Below, in pieces: positions 25,261 to 34,463 of a DNA stretch of 64,000 nt. Each line of letters begins with the position of its first letter. Position 1 is the stretch's first letter. Where the stretch lies: positions 186,001 through 250,000 of the forward strand of contig NZ_JHET01000002.1 of NCBI RefSeq assembly GCF_000685355.1, given 5' to 3'. Source of the stretch: Microbacterium sp. CH12i (GTDB taxonomy: Bacteria > Actinomycetota > Actinomycetes > Actinomycetales > Microbacteriaceae). The notes beneath the pieces are model-generated. The model ran no database searches and was not told where the DNA came from. It saw only the letters and a program-made list of their open reading frames with translations. The position numbers and the translations under genes are program-made.

Positions 25261-25947
25261 TCAAATCGGCAGCACGTGGCCACTCGGCGCGAGCATCACC
25301 TGGCCGGCGGCCCCGCCGGATAGGCCCAGCGGCAAGTTATTGAAGAGGTACCCCAGTAGGACGATCGCGCCGATGAGCAACACCGCGAGGCCGATGAAGA
25401 TCGTGATGGTCCAGCCACGGTAGCTGCCCTCGGGCGTGCCGCCAGCGGCGGGACTCACGAAGTCGCGGTTCGCCGCTTCGCGAGCCGTCGCAGCGCGTGA
25501 TGCGGCGGCGCGTGATGCGGCTTTCTCTGCAGCGGTGGGCGGCACGATCTCCTGCTTGTGGGCGGATGCCGAGGTCCACGTGTCGTCGGGTGCCCAGGTG
25601 CTGCGCTTTCGAAGCGCGGGGGCGGCCGGTGCATCAGCATTGTCTGATGGTGCCGGTGGAATGACGGGCGCGGGGCTCGGCGACGGCGGCACCGCCCCGA
25701 ATGTGGGGGGCGGTGGCACTTCGAAGTTTTCGATGGCCGCTTCGGCATCGGGAATCTCGACCGTCTCCGGTGTTGGCACGGCGAATGGCTCGACGCCCGA
25801 AACGGCAGGCGGCGCGGCTGCGGCAGGTGGAGCGGCGGCCGCGGGCGGCGCGACCGGTTCACCGCTAGACACGGGCGCGTCGGTGGGGGCATCCTCGCCG
25901 GGTTCTTGCAGATTCTCCGTATTGTTGCCGCTCACGTTCCTGATCAT
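25261..25947 (-). CDS. Pro/Ala-rich single-pass membrane protein of unknown function
   Basis: The 228-residue product is mostly low-complexity: acidic and Pro/Ala-rich (APPAAAAPPAAAAPP) to about residue 110, an Ala/Arg-rich helix (AAEKAASRAAASRAATAREAANRD), then one transmembrane helix (GWTITIFIGLAVLLIGAIVLLGYLF) and a short Gly-rich end. No catalytic motif is visible. Composition is normal for a cytosolic tail of a membrane-anchored regulatory or cell-wall protein. The GTG five codons in (VSGNN) is an alternative start. Confidence 0.6.
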   Translation of the reverse strand: MIRNVSGNNTENLQEPGEDAPTDAPVSSGEPVAPPAAAAPPAAAAPPAVSGVEPFAVPTPETVEIPDAEAAIENFEVPPPPTFGAVPPSPSPAPVIPPAPSDNADAPAAPALRKRSTWAPDDTWTSASAHKQEIVPPTAAEKAASRAAASRAATAREAANRDFVSPAAGGTPEGSYRGWTITIFIGLAVLLIGAIVLLGYLFNNLPLGLSGGAAGQVMLAPSGHVLPI

Positions 25948-25987
25948 ACGTGTGCGGGCGCAAACGGCATCCGGTTGGCGGGTATCG

Positions 25988-26593
25988 TCAGCCGCCGAGC
26001 GAGCCGATATCGGTATAGCCGACGTCGGTGCGGTGGAAGTTCTGGAACGAACGGGATGCCGTCGGCCCGCGCTGCCCCTGATAGCGATTGCCGTACGGGC
26101 CAGAGCCGTAAGGGTTCTCCGCGGGCGAAGACAAGCGGAAGAAGCAGAGCTGACCGATCTTCATCCCTGGCCACAGCTTGATCGGGAGCGTGGCGACGTT
26201 CGCGAGCTCGAGGGTGACGTGGCCGGTGAAGCCGGGGTCGATGAAACCGGCGGTGGAGTGCGTGATGAGGCCGAGGCGCCCCAGCGAGCTCTTGCCTTCG
26301 AGGCGAGCAGCGATGTCATCCGAGAGTGAAACCTGTTCGAAAGTCGCACCGAGCGCGAACTCACCGGGGTGCAGAATGAACGGCTCGTCCGGCGCGACCT
26401 CAATGAGGTGCGTGAGGTCGGGCTGATCCACCGAAGGGTCGATGAACGGGTACTTGTGGTTGTCGAACAGCCGGAAGTAGCGGTCGAGGCGCACGTCGAT
26501 GCTGGAGGGCTGGATCATCTCCGGTTCGTGGGGATCCAGACCAATCCGGCCGGCTGCGAGTTCTGCCCTGATGTCACGGTCACTGAGAAGCAC
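25988..26593 (-). CDS. dcd: dCTP deaminase
   Basis: The 201-residue protein has the full dCTP deaminase signature. It starts [20 protein letters not shown], contains [16 protein letters not shown] and the active-site block [20 protein letters not shown] with the catalytic Glu, and ends with the typical GYTDIG. It converts dCTP to dUTP (in some actinobacteria on to dUMP) for thymidylate supply. The GTG at 26593 is chosen from family length and because TACGCT lies exactly 6 nt before it, the leaderless spacing used by many neighbours. Longer starts at 26611 or 26671 lack support. Confidence 0.93.
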   Translation of the reverse strand: MLLSDRDIRAELAAGRIGLDPHEPEMIQPSSIDVRLDRYFRLFDNHKYPFIDPSVDQPDLTHLIEVAPDEPFILHPGEFALGATFEQVSLSDDIAARLEGKSSLGRLGLITHSTAGFIDPGFTGHVTLELANVATLPIKLWPGMKIGQLCFFRLSSPAENPYGSGPYGNRYQGQRGPTASRSFQNFHRTDVGYTDIGSLGG

Positions 26594-26599
26594 GTGTTC

Positions 26600-26605
26600 A
26601 GCGTA
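26600..26605 (-). promoter_or_regulatory. Predicted -10 box for leaderless dcd
   Basis: TACGCT on the minus strand is separated by 6 nt from the GTG at 26593. It helps decide the start codon. Confidence 0.5.
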
Positions 26606-26670
26606 TGGCATCGTCCGAAGAGCAGATGCTTCTGGCATCCTGAGGTCATCGGTCTCATACGGAGGTTGCA

Positions 26671-27894
26671 ATGGTGCACTCGATCGTCGTCGGTGCAGGA
26701 ATGGTCGGACTCGCCACGGCCTGGCATCTGCAGGAGCGCGGCGTCGAAGTCACTGTTCTCGATCGCTCCGGTGTCGCTGCTGGGTCTTCGTGGGGAAACG
26801 CCGGCTGGCTCACGCCGAGCAAGACGATTCCCCTCGCCGACCCGAGCCTGTGGACGTATGGCCCGAAAGCGCTGATCGATCCGGATGCTGCGCTGCACGT
26901 GCCGTTCCGGGTGGATGCTCGGCTCTGGAGCTTCTTGGCACGGTTCGCCGCGCACGGCACCAATCGCGCGTGGGATCGCACCATGGCCGCACTCACGCCG
27001 ATCGACAAAATCGCCCTGGAGTGCTTCGACGAGCTCACCGACGGTGATGTCGATTCGTGGACGAGGGAGGGTCCGTTCGTCATCGGCTTCACAGAGCAGG
27101 CACATGCCAAGGGGTTTCTGCGCGAGATCGCAGGGGTGATTCGGCACGGACAAGACGCACCGCTGGAGCGCCTGCAGAACCCGCAAGAGCTCGCGCCGAT
27201 GCTGTCGGATGCTGTGACCGTCGCCTACCGGCTGGACGGGCAGCGGTTCATCGAACCCGCACCGTTCGTGCAGGCCCTGGCCGATGCGGTCGTCGCTCGC
27301 GGAGCGACTCTTCGCTCGGATGCGGAGGTCGTGGATGTTCACGGTGCCGGCTCGCCGAGCGTGACACTTGCTGACGGCGAGCGCCTGACTGCGGAATCGG
27401 TCGTCATCGCGACGGGCGCCTGGATGCCGGCACTCACGCGCAAACTCGGAGTGAAGGTGCCGGTGCAGGCCGGTCGCGGATACTCTTTCACCGTCGACAC
27501 CGATGAGCCGGCAACGCATCCGGTGTACCTGCCATTGCAGCGCATCGCCTGCACACCATATGAGGGGCGCTTCCGCATCGCGGGGACGATGGAGTTCCGT
27601 GGACCGGACGAACCATTTCAGGCTCGACGTATTCAGGCGATCGTCAACCAAGCACGGACGATGCTGCGCGGAGTCAACCTCGATGAGCGGCACGATGAAT
27701 GGGTCGGATCGCGGCCGGTAACACCCGACGGGCTGCCATTGGTGGGAGCGACCCGCGCGCAGGGCGTCTACGTCGCCGGCGGTCACGGAATGTGGGGAAT
27801 CGTGCTCGGCCCCGCGACGGGCAAACTGCTCGCCGCGCAGATTATCACCGGCAAGACGCCCACCGCGATTGCACCATTCGACCCACTGCGGTGA
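26671..27894 (+). CDS. FAD-dependent D-amino-acid dehydrogenase-like oxidoreductase (DadA family)
   Basis: The 407-residue protein begins with the FAD Rossmann motif [13 protein letters not shown] and [10 protein letters not shown], the DadA signature. It ends with [14 protein letters not shown]...[30 protein letters not shown], which binds the flavin. DadA-type enzymes deaminate D-amino acids to 2-oxoacids at the membrane face. A GGAGG ribosome-binding site sits 5 nt before the ATG. It diverges from dcd. It could also be a glycine- or sarcosine-oxidase-like member; the substrate is not fixed by sequence. Confidence 0.85.
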   Translation: MVHSIVVGAGMVGLATAWHLQERGVEVTVLDRSGVAAGSSWGNAGWLTPSKTIPLADPSLWTYGPKALIDPDAALHVPFRVDARLWSFLARFAAHGTNRAWDRTMAALTPIDKIALECFDELTDGDVDSWTREGPFVIGFTEQAHAKGFLREIAGVIRHGQDAPLERLQNPQELAPMLSDAVTVAYRLDGQRFIEPAPFVQALADAVVARGATLRSDAEVVDVHGAGSPSVTLADGERLTAESVVIATGAWMPALTRKLGVKVPVQAGRGYSFTVDTDEPATHPVYLPLQRIACTPYEGRFRIAGTMEFRGPDEPFQARRIQAIVNQARTMLRGVNLDERHDEWVGSRPVTPDGLPLVGATRAQGVYVAGGHGMWGIVLGPATGKLLAAQIITGKTPTAIAPFDPLR

Positions 27895-27920
27895 CGGTCG
27901 TTCACCTGTCGAGCTACCCA

Positions 27921-27964
27921 GGTCGCTGAGCCTGCACGCCCCGGTTGCTGAGCCTGTCGAAGCG
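27921..27964 (+). repeat. Imperfect direct repeat GGTYGCTGAGCCTG
   Basis: GGTCGCTGAGCCTG (27921) and GGTTGCTGAGCCTG (27943) are 22 bp apart; the second continues TCGAAGCG. GCTGAGCCTGTCGAAG is a common intergenic word in this group of actinobacteria. Function unknown. Confidence 0.5.
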
Positions 27965-28024
27965 TCCGCAGCGACGAAACTGCATGCGCAAGTTTGTTAT
28001 GCTGGCCGAACGCCGCAAGGCCTC

Positions 28025-28095
28025 GGGACTGTAGTTCAATGGTAGAACTTCTGCTTCCCAAGCAGATAGCGCGGGTTCGATTCCCGTCAGTCCCT
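28025..28095 (+). tRNA. tRNA-Gly (anticodon CCC)
   Basis: The acceptor arms GGGACTG (28025-28031) and CAGTCCC (28088-28094) pair fully. The anticodon stem TCTGC/GCAGA frames the loop TTCCCAA with anticodon CCC, and GGTTCGATTCC gives the T arm. The 3' CCA is not encoded (CCG follows the discriminator). It reads GGG codons. Confidence 0.95.
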
Positions 28096-28300
28096 CCGAC
28101 TTTTTCGCAGCGCGATAGCGTCCTTAAGACAGGGCACACGTGTCGCGGTCACCGGATCGATCCGCGAAATACGGGTTGCTTGCCGCGCGCGACGCGCCCA
28201 TTGCCCAACTCGGCGTCGATCTCGCGATCCTAGATATCTAACTAGTTATTAAGAGCTAATTTGACTACTGAGAATCCTTTCTTTTATCGTCATTTTGTTC

Positions 28301-28306
28301 TAGTAT
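28301..28306 (+). promoter_or_regulatory. Predicted -10 box for the HNH gene in an AT-rich promoter
   Basis: TAGTAT lies 6 nt before the ATG at 28313. The preceding 80 bases are strikingly AT-rich for this genome and hold the palindrome TAGATATCTA (28231-28240). Confidence 0.5.
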
Positions 28307-28312
28307 AGGTCT

Positions 28313-29899
28313 ATGGCACCGATCAGTCCGACGCTCCAGGCACTCGAGGAATCCCTCGTGGTACGCGGCGAGCTCCTCGACGATTGGGTCGGGTTGGGAA
28401 GGCAGATTGCCGCGCTCGAAGCACGGCGTGCCGAGAAACTGGCTGCGCGGCTCGACCTACTCGCGCAGGAGCGATCGTTGGATCCGAGATCGGATGAATT
28501 CGCATTCCGATCGATGTGCGCCGAGTACGCGGCGGCCGCACATATTCCGCCAAGCACGGCCGGTATCCACATCACCAATGCGTGGTCCCTGGTGCGGCAG
28601 TTCCCCGCAACTCACGCTGCGCTGACGGCGGGAACGATCAGCAAGCGTCACGCCGACGTCATCGTGGCTGAAGTACCGAACGTGAGCGGTCACCCCGACG
28701 CTAATGAGCTGCGCGAAGAGTACGAACGCCAGGTGGTGCCGTTTGCAGAGAAAGACACTGCTGCTCGCACACGCACGCACGCACGCGGCGTCGCCGCGAC
28801 GGTGTTCCCCGAGGGGATGGCTGAGCAGCATCGCCGGGCCCGCACCGAACGCAGCGTCACGGTCAAACCTGATGGCGACGGCATGGCGGTGCTGACTGCG
28901 ATCCTGCCCGAGCTTCTCGCCTACGCCATCCATGATCGCTTGACAGCGATGGCTGGCGACGTCGTCAAGGCTCGCCCAAAGGGACAGCGCCGACCGCGCC
29001 AATCCACACTGGCGAAGATCAGAGCCGAGCGAGATGCCGCGCGTGCCGAACAGGCCCCGTCCGATCCCGAACCGTCAAATGATCTTGACGATGCATTCCA
29101 GTACACGATGAATGAGCGTCCACCGTGGGAGAGCGGTACACCAGAAGATTCGGCAGAAAGTCCGGCACAAGATTCGGCCGAAGACGTCGGTGCTATGGCT
29201 TCCGATCCTGAGGGCGATGAGTTCATCGATGACTCCGATCTCATCGAAGACACCACCGACGGACTCTTCCACGAATCCACACCGATGCACGACGGGTACG
29301 GACCGCTCACGCACGACACCCGCACGACGGACCAATTGCGGGCCGACCTACTCGCCGACCTCCTCCTGACGACCACACCGACCAGCGTCACGACGACAGC
29401 GCTTGAGTCCGTGAAAGCAACTGTCCAGATCACCATCAGCGCCTCCACCCTCGCCGGGGACAACAACGCGATGGCTGAACTCAACGGGCAAGGACCGATG
29501 ACGCCAGATGCGGCCCGTATTCTTGCCGGCCACGCCTCCAGCTGGGACAGAGCGTTCCTCGATCCGCGAGGCATGGTCACCGAGACAGACAATTACGTCC
29601 CCACCTCAGGGATGAAACGCTTCTTGCGAACCCGTGACCAGCATTGTCGATTCCCCGGCTGCCGCACGCCCGCACATCGCTGCCAGATCGATCACAATCA
29701 CGACCATGCCAAGGGCGGACCCACCTCCCTCTGCAACCTGTGCTTGTTTTGCACCAGCCATCATCCGCTCAAGCATCCAGACGTCGACAGCCGAGACCGC
29801 TGGACGGCCACACAACTCGACGACGGAGTCGTCCTATGGACCAGTCCGCTCGGTCGAACCTACGCTGATCAACCAACACTGCGCGTCATGTTCGCCTGA
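28313..29899 (+). CDS. DUF222 / HNH endonuclease domain protein (copy 1)
   Basis: The 528-residue protein has an N-terminal helical DUF222 domain and an acidic, low-complexity middle (residues about 240-330, rich in Asp, Glu, Ser). Its C-terminal HNH domain reads CRFPGCRTPAHRCQIDHNHDHAKGGPTSLCNLCLFCTSHH, containing the zinc Cys pairs and the catalytic DH...N...H. Such genes occur in many copies in actinobacteria and behave like mobile or selfish nuclease genes; their cellular target is unknown. It has its own AT-rich promoter next to tRNA-Gly. A second, divergent copy lies near 61 kb. Confidence 0.85.
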   Translation: MAPISPTLQALEESLVVRGELLDDWVGLGRQIAALEARRAEKLAARLDLLAQERSLDPRSDEFAFRSMCAEYAAAAHIPPSTAGIHITNAWSLVRQFPATHAALTAGTISKRHADVIVAEVPNVSGHPDANELREEYERQVVPFAEKDTAARTRTHARGVAATVFPEGMAEQHRRARTERSVTVKPDGDGMAVLTAILPELLAYAIHDRLTAMAGDVVKARPKGQRRPRQSTLAKIRAERDAARAEQAPSDPEPSNDLDDAFQYTMNERPPWESGTPEDSAESPAQDSAEDVGAMASDPEGDEFIDDSDLIEDTTDGLFHESTPMHDGYGPLTHDTRTTDQLRADLLADLLLTTTPTSVTTTALESVKATVQITISASTLAGDNNAMAELNGQGPMTPDAARILAGHASSWDRAFLDPRGMVTETDNYVPTSGMKRFLRTRDQHCRFPGCRTPAHRCQIDHNHDHAKGGPTSLCNLCLFCTSHHPLKHPDVDSRDRWTATQLDDGVVLWTSPLGRTYADQPTLRVMFA

Positions 29900-30032
29900 T
29901 CAGTAAACGCGGCGCGCGACTCTGAAGCCCCGGTGAGTCTGAATTCCTCTCCGCATCTTTGCCCCAGCCCGACGCATGGGCGAGACTGAGCGGGGCCGCT
30001 ATGCGGCAGCGAGCGCCGAAGGAGCACGACCG

Positions 30033-31136
30033 ATGACTCAGCAACCCGGTGAGGGATCCGCACCACGTCGACCCGGCGTCTTTCGTCGACGCCCCGCCGC
30101 CGACCCGCTAGAAGACACCAACGCGACACGTCGCACGCGGTATGTCGAGGACGGCCACCTCACCCGCGCTCCGCTCGACACGTCGGTAACCGACGCAATG
30201 GCCTTCGCCGATGGCAACGATTCCCGCACAGCGCTCCTGCTCTACCCGGCACCGACGAGACTCGAGATCGAAGAGCTCGCTGGTGCGTGGAAGCTGCATC
30301 CGCTGCTCATCGAAGACCTTCTGCATGCCGGGCAGCGTCCGAAGCTGGAGCGCTACGGAGATGTCCTCTTCATGGTCGTGCGGTCGGCACGGTATCTGGA
30401 TGACGCCGAAGAAGTGGACTTCTCGGAGTTCCACGTGCTGGTCAGGCCGCATGCGATCGCGGTGCTCTGCCAGGACGGCAGGTGGATAGACGGCGTCGAC
30501 GCCGGCGATGCATCGGCTGCCACAGATGGCGGCGAGCACACGCTACTTGACGACGAGCACCTCTTACACCTCGGACCCGAAGCGGTCGCGTACCGTCTGC
30601 TTGATGCGATCGTCGATGGATACGCACCGGTCGTCCGCGGCTTGGAGATTGACGGGGAACAGATTGAACGCCAGGTTTTCAGTGGTGACACCACCGTCAC
30701 CGAGCGCATCTATCGCCTGAGCCGGGAAATCATCGACCTTCGGCAGGCAACCTACGGTCTCACCGAAGTGTTGGAAGGTTTAAGAAAGGGCTTCGACCGC
30801 TACGAAATCCCCGATCCCTTGCAGGCCTATCTCCAAGACGTGGCCGACCATCTCCACCGCGTCGACTTGCAGGTTGTTGAGTTACGCGACTCGCTCTCAC
30901 AGATTCTGACCGTCAACGGGACGCTGGTCGCCCAGCGGCAGAACGAAGATATGAAGAAGATCTCAGGGTGGGCCGCAATCCTCTTCGCCCCCACGCTGAT
31001 CGGCGCGATCTACGGCATGAACTTCGACAACATGCCCGAGCTGCACTGGGCCTTCGGGTATCCGCTCGCGGTAGGAGCAATGGTCGCGTTTGCCCTCGTG
31101 CTGTACGTGCTCTTCAAACGCCAGAAATGGATGTGA
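30033..31136 (+). CDS. corA: CorA-type magnesium/cobalt channel
   Basis: The 367-residue protein has a cytosolic funnel domain with long stalk helices, then two transmembrane helices at the C terminus. The selectivity motif GMN (IYGMNFDNMPE) ends the first, and the protein finishes KRQKW, as in CorA. It forms a pentameric Mg2+ channel. The ATG at 30033 has AAGGAG 9 nt upstream; an ATG at 29976 would only add a poorly conserved stretch. No Mg2+ riboswitch-like structure was recognised in the short leader. Confidence 0.93.
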   Translation: MTQQPGEGSAPRRPGVFRRRPAADPLEDTNATRRTRYVEDGHLTRAPLDTSVTDAMAFADGNDSRTALLLYPAPTRLEIEELAGAWKLHPLLIEDLLHAGQRPKLERYGDVLFMVVRSARYLDDAEEVDFSEFHVLVRPHAIAVLCQDGRWIDGVDAGDASAATDGGEHTLLDDEHLLHLGPEAVAYRLLDAIVDGYAPVVRGLEIDGEQIERQVFSGDTTVTERIYRLSREIIDLRQATYGLTEVLEGLRKGFDRYEIPDPLQAYLQDVADHLHRVDLQVVELRDSLSQILTVNGTLVAQRQNEDMKKISGWAAILFAPTLIGAIYGMNFDNMPELHWAFGYPLAVGAMVAFALVLYVLFKRQKWM

Positions 31137-31156
31137 AAGTCATGACATCCCGAGCG

Positions 31157-33492
31157 TCAACCTGAGCGCGCCACGCGAACATGAATGCTTTTCATCAGCG
31201 GCTGGTCGCTCTGCGCGCTGTAGTCGGCCTGGCCAATGAGCACGTTCATCTCTGGCATATAGCCCGCCGCGCTTCCTCGCGGGGTGTCGTACGCGACCGC
31301 ACGGTACTTCCGCAGCTCGCGCTGCGAGCCGTCCTTTGATGTCGAGACGATGTCGACAAAGTCGCCCTGCTCGATTCTGCGCTCGCGCATGTCGGCCTCG
31401 TGCATGAAAATCAGCTCACGCAGATTCTTCACGCCGCGATAACGATCGTTGTTGCTGTAGATCGTGGTGTTCCACTGATCATGCGAACGCATGGTCTGCA
31501 ACACCAGCATGTCGTCCGCGGCAGGCAGCACGTCGTAGAGCGCCGGCGCAGAGAATTCTGCCTTGCCCGAGAGCGTGCGGAAGTCGAGCTCTCGCGCCGG
31601 TTGCGGAATGCGGAAACCGTTCGGCTGTCGCACGAGCTCATTGAACCCCTCGAAGCCCGGCAGCACCTTCGCCATCACGTCACGGATGCGGTCGTAGTCA
31701 GCCGCGTACGCCTCCCACGACGTCGCACTGTCTGGCATGGTGGCGCGCGCCATCCGGGCGATGATGTCCGGTTCAGAGAGCAGATGCTCAGAGGCCGGCT
31801 TCTTCTTGCCGACGGAGAGGTGCACCATGCTCATGGCATCCTCAACAGACTGCCCCTGCAGTCCACCAGCCTGTTCGTCTCGCTCGGTGCGCCCGAGGCA
31901 CGGAAGGATGAGCGCCTTCTTCCCGTGCACAAGATGGCTGCGGTTGAGTTTCGTGCTCACCTGCACCGTCAACCTGCATCCGCTGAGCGCCTCTGCCGTG
32001 TAATGAGTATCGGGAGCCGCGAGCACGAAGTTGCCGCCCAGGCTCACGAAGACTTTGACCGCACCTTCGTGCATTTTGTGGATGCTGGCGACGGTATCCA
32101 GTCCGGGCTTACGAGGCGAAGTGATGCCGCAGACCTCGTCGAGGGCGTCCAGCAACCAGGCGGGTGAGTGGTGGTTGATGCCGCAGGTGCGGTTGCCCTG
32201 CACGTTGCTGTGACCGCGCACGGGCGCCGGACCCGCACCGACACGACCGATGTTGCCCCGCAGCAGCAGCACGTTCATGAATTCGCGCACCATGTCGACG
32301 GCGTGCTCCTGCTGGCTGATGCCCAGGCACCAGCTGATGATCGTCTTGCCTGCGTTGAGATAGAGCTGGCCGGCGGCGCGCAGCTGCGTCTCAGTCAGGC
32401 CCGCCTGTTCCACCAGCTCGGCCCAGGGCGTCGCCTCAACGATCGCGCGATAGCGTCGAGGCCGGTGGTGTGCTCGGCGATGAAATCAGCATCCAGTGCA
32501 CTCGGGTCGGTCTCGGCCGCCTCGAACACCACTTTCGCGATGGCGCGCATCAGCGCCATGTCACCGCCGGGGCGCACCTGGAGGTCAAGCGTCCCGGTCT
32601 CATGCGTCTTGAACAGCGCCATATCGACGAAGTCGTGCGGCACAGTGGTGCGCCTAGACGCGGCCTCGATCAGAGGGTTGACGTGCACAACCTGCGCGCC
32701 GTTCTTCACCGCATCCGACAGCGCGGTGAGCATACGCGGAGCGTTCGAGGCGGCGTTCACCCCGAGGAGGAACAGCAGATCGGTCTGCTCCCAGTCGTCG
32801 ACCATGGTGGTGCCTTTGCCACTGCCGATCGATGCCGTCAACGCCCGACCAGACGCCTCGTGGCACATGTTCGAGCAGTCCGGCATGTTGTTCGTGCCGT
32901 ACTCACGAATCATGAGTTGGTACAGAAAGGATGACTCGTTGCTCAGCCGACCCGAGGTATAGAACGTGGCCTCATCGGGGCTCTCGAGCGCGCGTAACTC
33001 TTCGCCGATCAGCGCGAAGGCATCGTCCCAGCTGATCGGTGCGTACCGATCAGTCTCGGGGTCGTAGACCATCGGCTCGGTGAGACGCCCGGCGTTCTCG
33101 AGATCGAAGTCCGTCCAGGTCGAGAGCTCGCTGACGGTGTGCTTCGAGAAGAACCCGCTGCCGACACGTTTGTGGGTCATCTCCCACGTGACGTGCTTCA
33201 TGCCGTTCTCGCAGATGTCGAGCTTGAGGCCCTTCTGATCGTCAGGCCACGCGCATCCGGGGCAATCGAAGCCCTTGATGGGATGGTTCATCGTGAACAT
33301 CGCCAGCGCGCCACTCACCGGACGTTGCGATTTTACGAGCACTTCGCCGACCGAGAGCGCCGCTCCCCACGCCGCTGCGGGGTGCAGATAGTCGCCCTGC
33401 GACCACGCTTTGCTCGTCACCGGGCCGTAGCCACCCTGCCGAGGAGTCTCTGGCATTAGGCCGAAAGCGACCCCACTATTGAGACTGGTCAT
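31157..33492 (-). CDS. FdhF/YdeP-family molybdopterin oxidoreductase, one frame break
   Basis: The N-terminal part (ATG 33492) has the FeS-like FDCPGCAWPDD motif and NNMPDCSNMCHEASG. The C-terminal part carries the molybdopterin-binding regions (GGNFVLAAPDT, NDRYRGVKNLRELIFMHEADM). The frame changes at about 32442-32450; one extra base gives GLDAIARIVEATPWAELVEQAGL and about 778 residues, the length of the YdeP group of formate-dehydrogenase-like enzymes. The reaction of this group is unknown. Its 5' end overlaps fdhD by 17 bp. FdhD would sulfurate its molybdenum cofactor, and moeA and mobA next door supply it. Confidence 0.85.
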
Positions 33493-34369
33493 CGCCTGCT
33501 CCTTCCGACACGAGCGCCGCTGTCGGCGCCGTCGATTCCACCCGCACCCGATGTGGATGGGAATACACGTTCATCGTCTGCCCACGCACGAAGCCGATAA
33601 GGGTCAGCCCCGACTTCTCAGCGAGCTCTGCAGCCAGAGACGACGGAGCTGACACCGCGGACAGTACCGGGATGCCGGCCATCACCGCCTTCTGCACAAG
33701 CTCGAAGCTCGCCCGACCCGACACCTGAAGCACTGTGCCGCGCAGCGGAAGGCGATCATTCAGCAGTGCCCACCCAACGACTTTGTCGACTGCGTTATGG
33801 CGGCCGACGTCTTCGCGCAGTACGAGCAGTTCGCCGGTCGCGATGTCAAAGAGCGCGGCCGCGTGCAGCCCGCCGGTCTTGTCAAACACATCCTGCTGTT
33901 CACGCAGTCGGTCCGGGTACTGGGCGATGTCCGCAGCATCTACGACGATGGCGTCCGCGCTGACGTCGTAGCGTGAGACCGTCTCGACGGCGTCGATGCT
34001 AGCTTTGCCGCAGACTCCGCACGAACTGGTCGTATAGAAGGAACGCGCCAGCTCCGGCGCGGGCAAAGCCACTCCGGGCGCCAACGAGACGTCAAGAACG
34101 TTGTACGTGTTCTCAACCCCGCCTGTGCCCGGCCCACCGCAGTGGATCGCAGACTGAAACTCGCCACCCACGCCGATCACAGCCTCGGAGACGAGAAACC
34201 CGGCAGCGAGTTCGACGTCGTGGCCAGGCGTGCGCATCGTGACTGCCAGTGGCGTACCAGCGACCCGGATCTCCAGCGGTTCCTCGACGGCGAGAGTATC
34301 CGGCCGACGGTGGGTGCTGCCGCCCACCGTCACCTTCAACACCGACCGCTTCGTCGTGATTCGACCCAT
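33476..34369 (-). CDS. fdhD: Formate dehydrogenase accessory sulfurtransferase FdhD
   Basis: The 297-residue protein has the FdhD hallmarks. SSCGVCGK (near residue 118) carries the sulfur-relay Cys pair; VLREDVGRHNAVDKVVGWALL and VSGRASFELVQKAVMAGIPVLSAVSAPSSLA form the cofactor-binding region. FdhD passes sulfur from a cysteine desulfurase to the molybdenum cofactor of formate-dehydrogenase-like enzymes. It has TACGCT 6 nt before its ATG, so it is probably leaderless, and it heads a two-gene operon with the YdeP-like enzyme. It diverges from moeA across a strong palindrome. Confidence 0.95.
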   Translation of the reverse strand: MGRITTKRSVLKVTVGGSTHRRPDTLAVEEPLEIRVAGTPLAVTMRTPGHDVELAAGFLVSEAVIGVGGEFQSAIHCGGPGTGGVENTYNVLDVSLAPGVALPAPELARSFYTTSSCGVCGKASIDAVETVSRYDVSADAIVVDAADIAQYPDRLREQQDVFDKTGGLHAAALFDIATGELLVLREDVGRHNAVDKVVGWALLNDRLPLRGTVLQVSGRASFELVQKAVMAGIPVLSAVSAPSSLAAELAEKSGLTLIGFVRGQTMNVYSHPHRVRVESTAPTAALVSEGAGDDQSQ

Positions 34370-34375
34370 ACCTCG

Positions 34376-34381
34376 AGCGTA
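34376..34381 (-). promoter_or_regulatory. Predicted -10 box for leaderless fdhD
   Basis: TACGCT on the minus strand, 6 nt from the fdhD ATG at 34369. Confidence 0.5.
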
Positions 34382-34401
34382 GCCCCCGACGACCGGCCCT
34401 C

Positions 34402-34421
34402 AGCCTGTGCGAGCACAGGCT
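34402..34421. promoter_or_regulatory. Palindrome centred between divergent fdhD and moeA promoters
   Basis: AGCCTGTGC-GA-GCACAGGCT has perfect 9-bp arms. Counting back from the two -10 boxes, both -35 regions (about 34399-34404 for fdhD, 34411-34416 for moeA) fall in or next to it, so one bound regulator could control both directions. Confidence 0.6.
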
Positions 34422-34433
34422 CGCCAGTCGCGC

Positions 34434-34439
34434 TAGCGT
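34434..34439 (+). promoter_or_regulatory. Predicted -10 box upstream of moeA
   Basis: TAGCGT lies 6 nt before an ATG at 34446 that opens a 5-codon frame ending on the moeA start codon. Confidence 0.45.
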
Positions 34440-34445
34440 AACGAC

Positions 34446-34463
34446 ATGGGACCTTCTCGATGA
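34446..34463 (+). CDS. Five-codon mini-ORF (MGPSR) coupled to moeA
   Basis: ATG GGA CCT TCT CGA TGA: the stop TGA overlaps the moeA ATG (ATGA). With TAGCGT 6 nt upstream it would be the first, leaderless start on the transcript and moeA would be translated by re-initiation. Equally, one lost base in this stretch would make MGPSR simply the true N terminus of MoeA. Confidence 0.35.
   Translation: MGPSR

Noticed and set aside
29900-30032. Magnesium riboswitch upstream of corA
   Set aside because: The leader is short and shows no M-box-like long helices; nothing beyond a good ribosome-binding site is supported.
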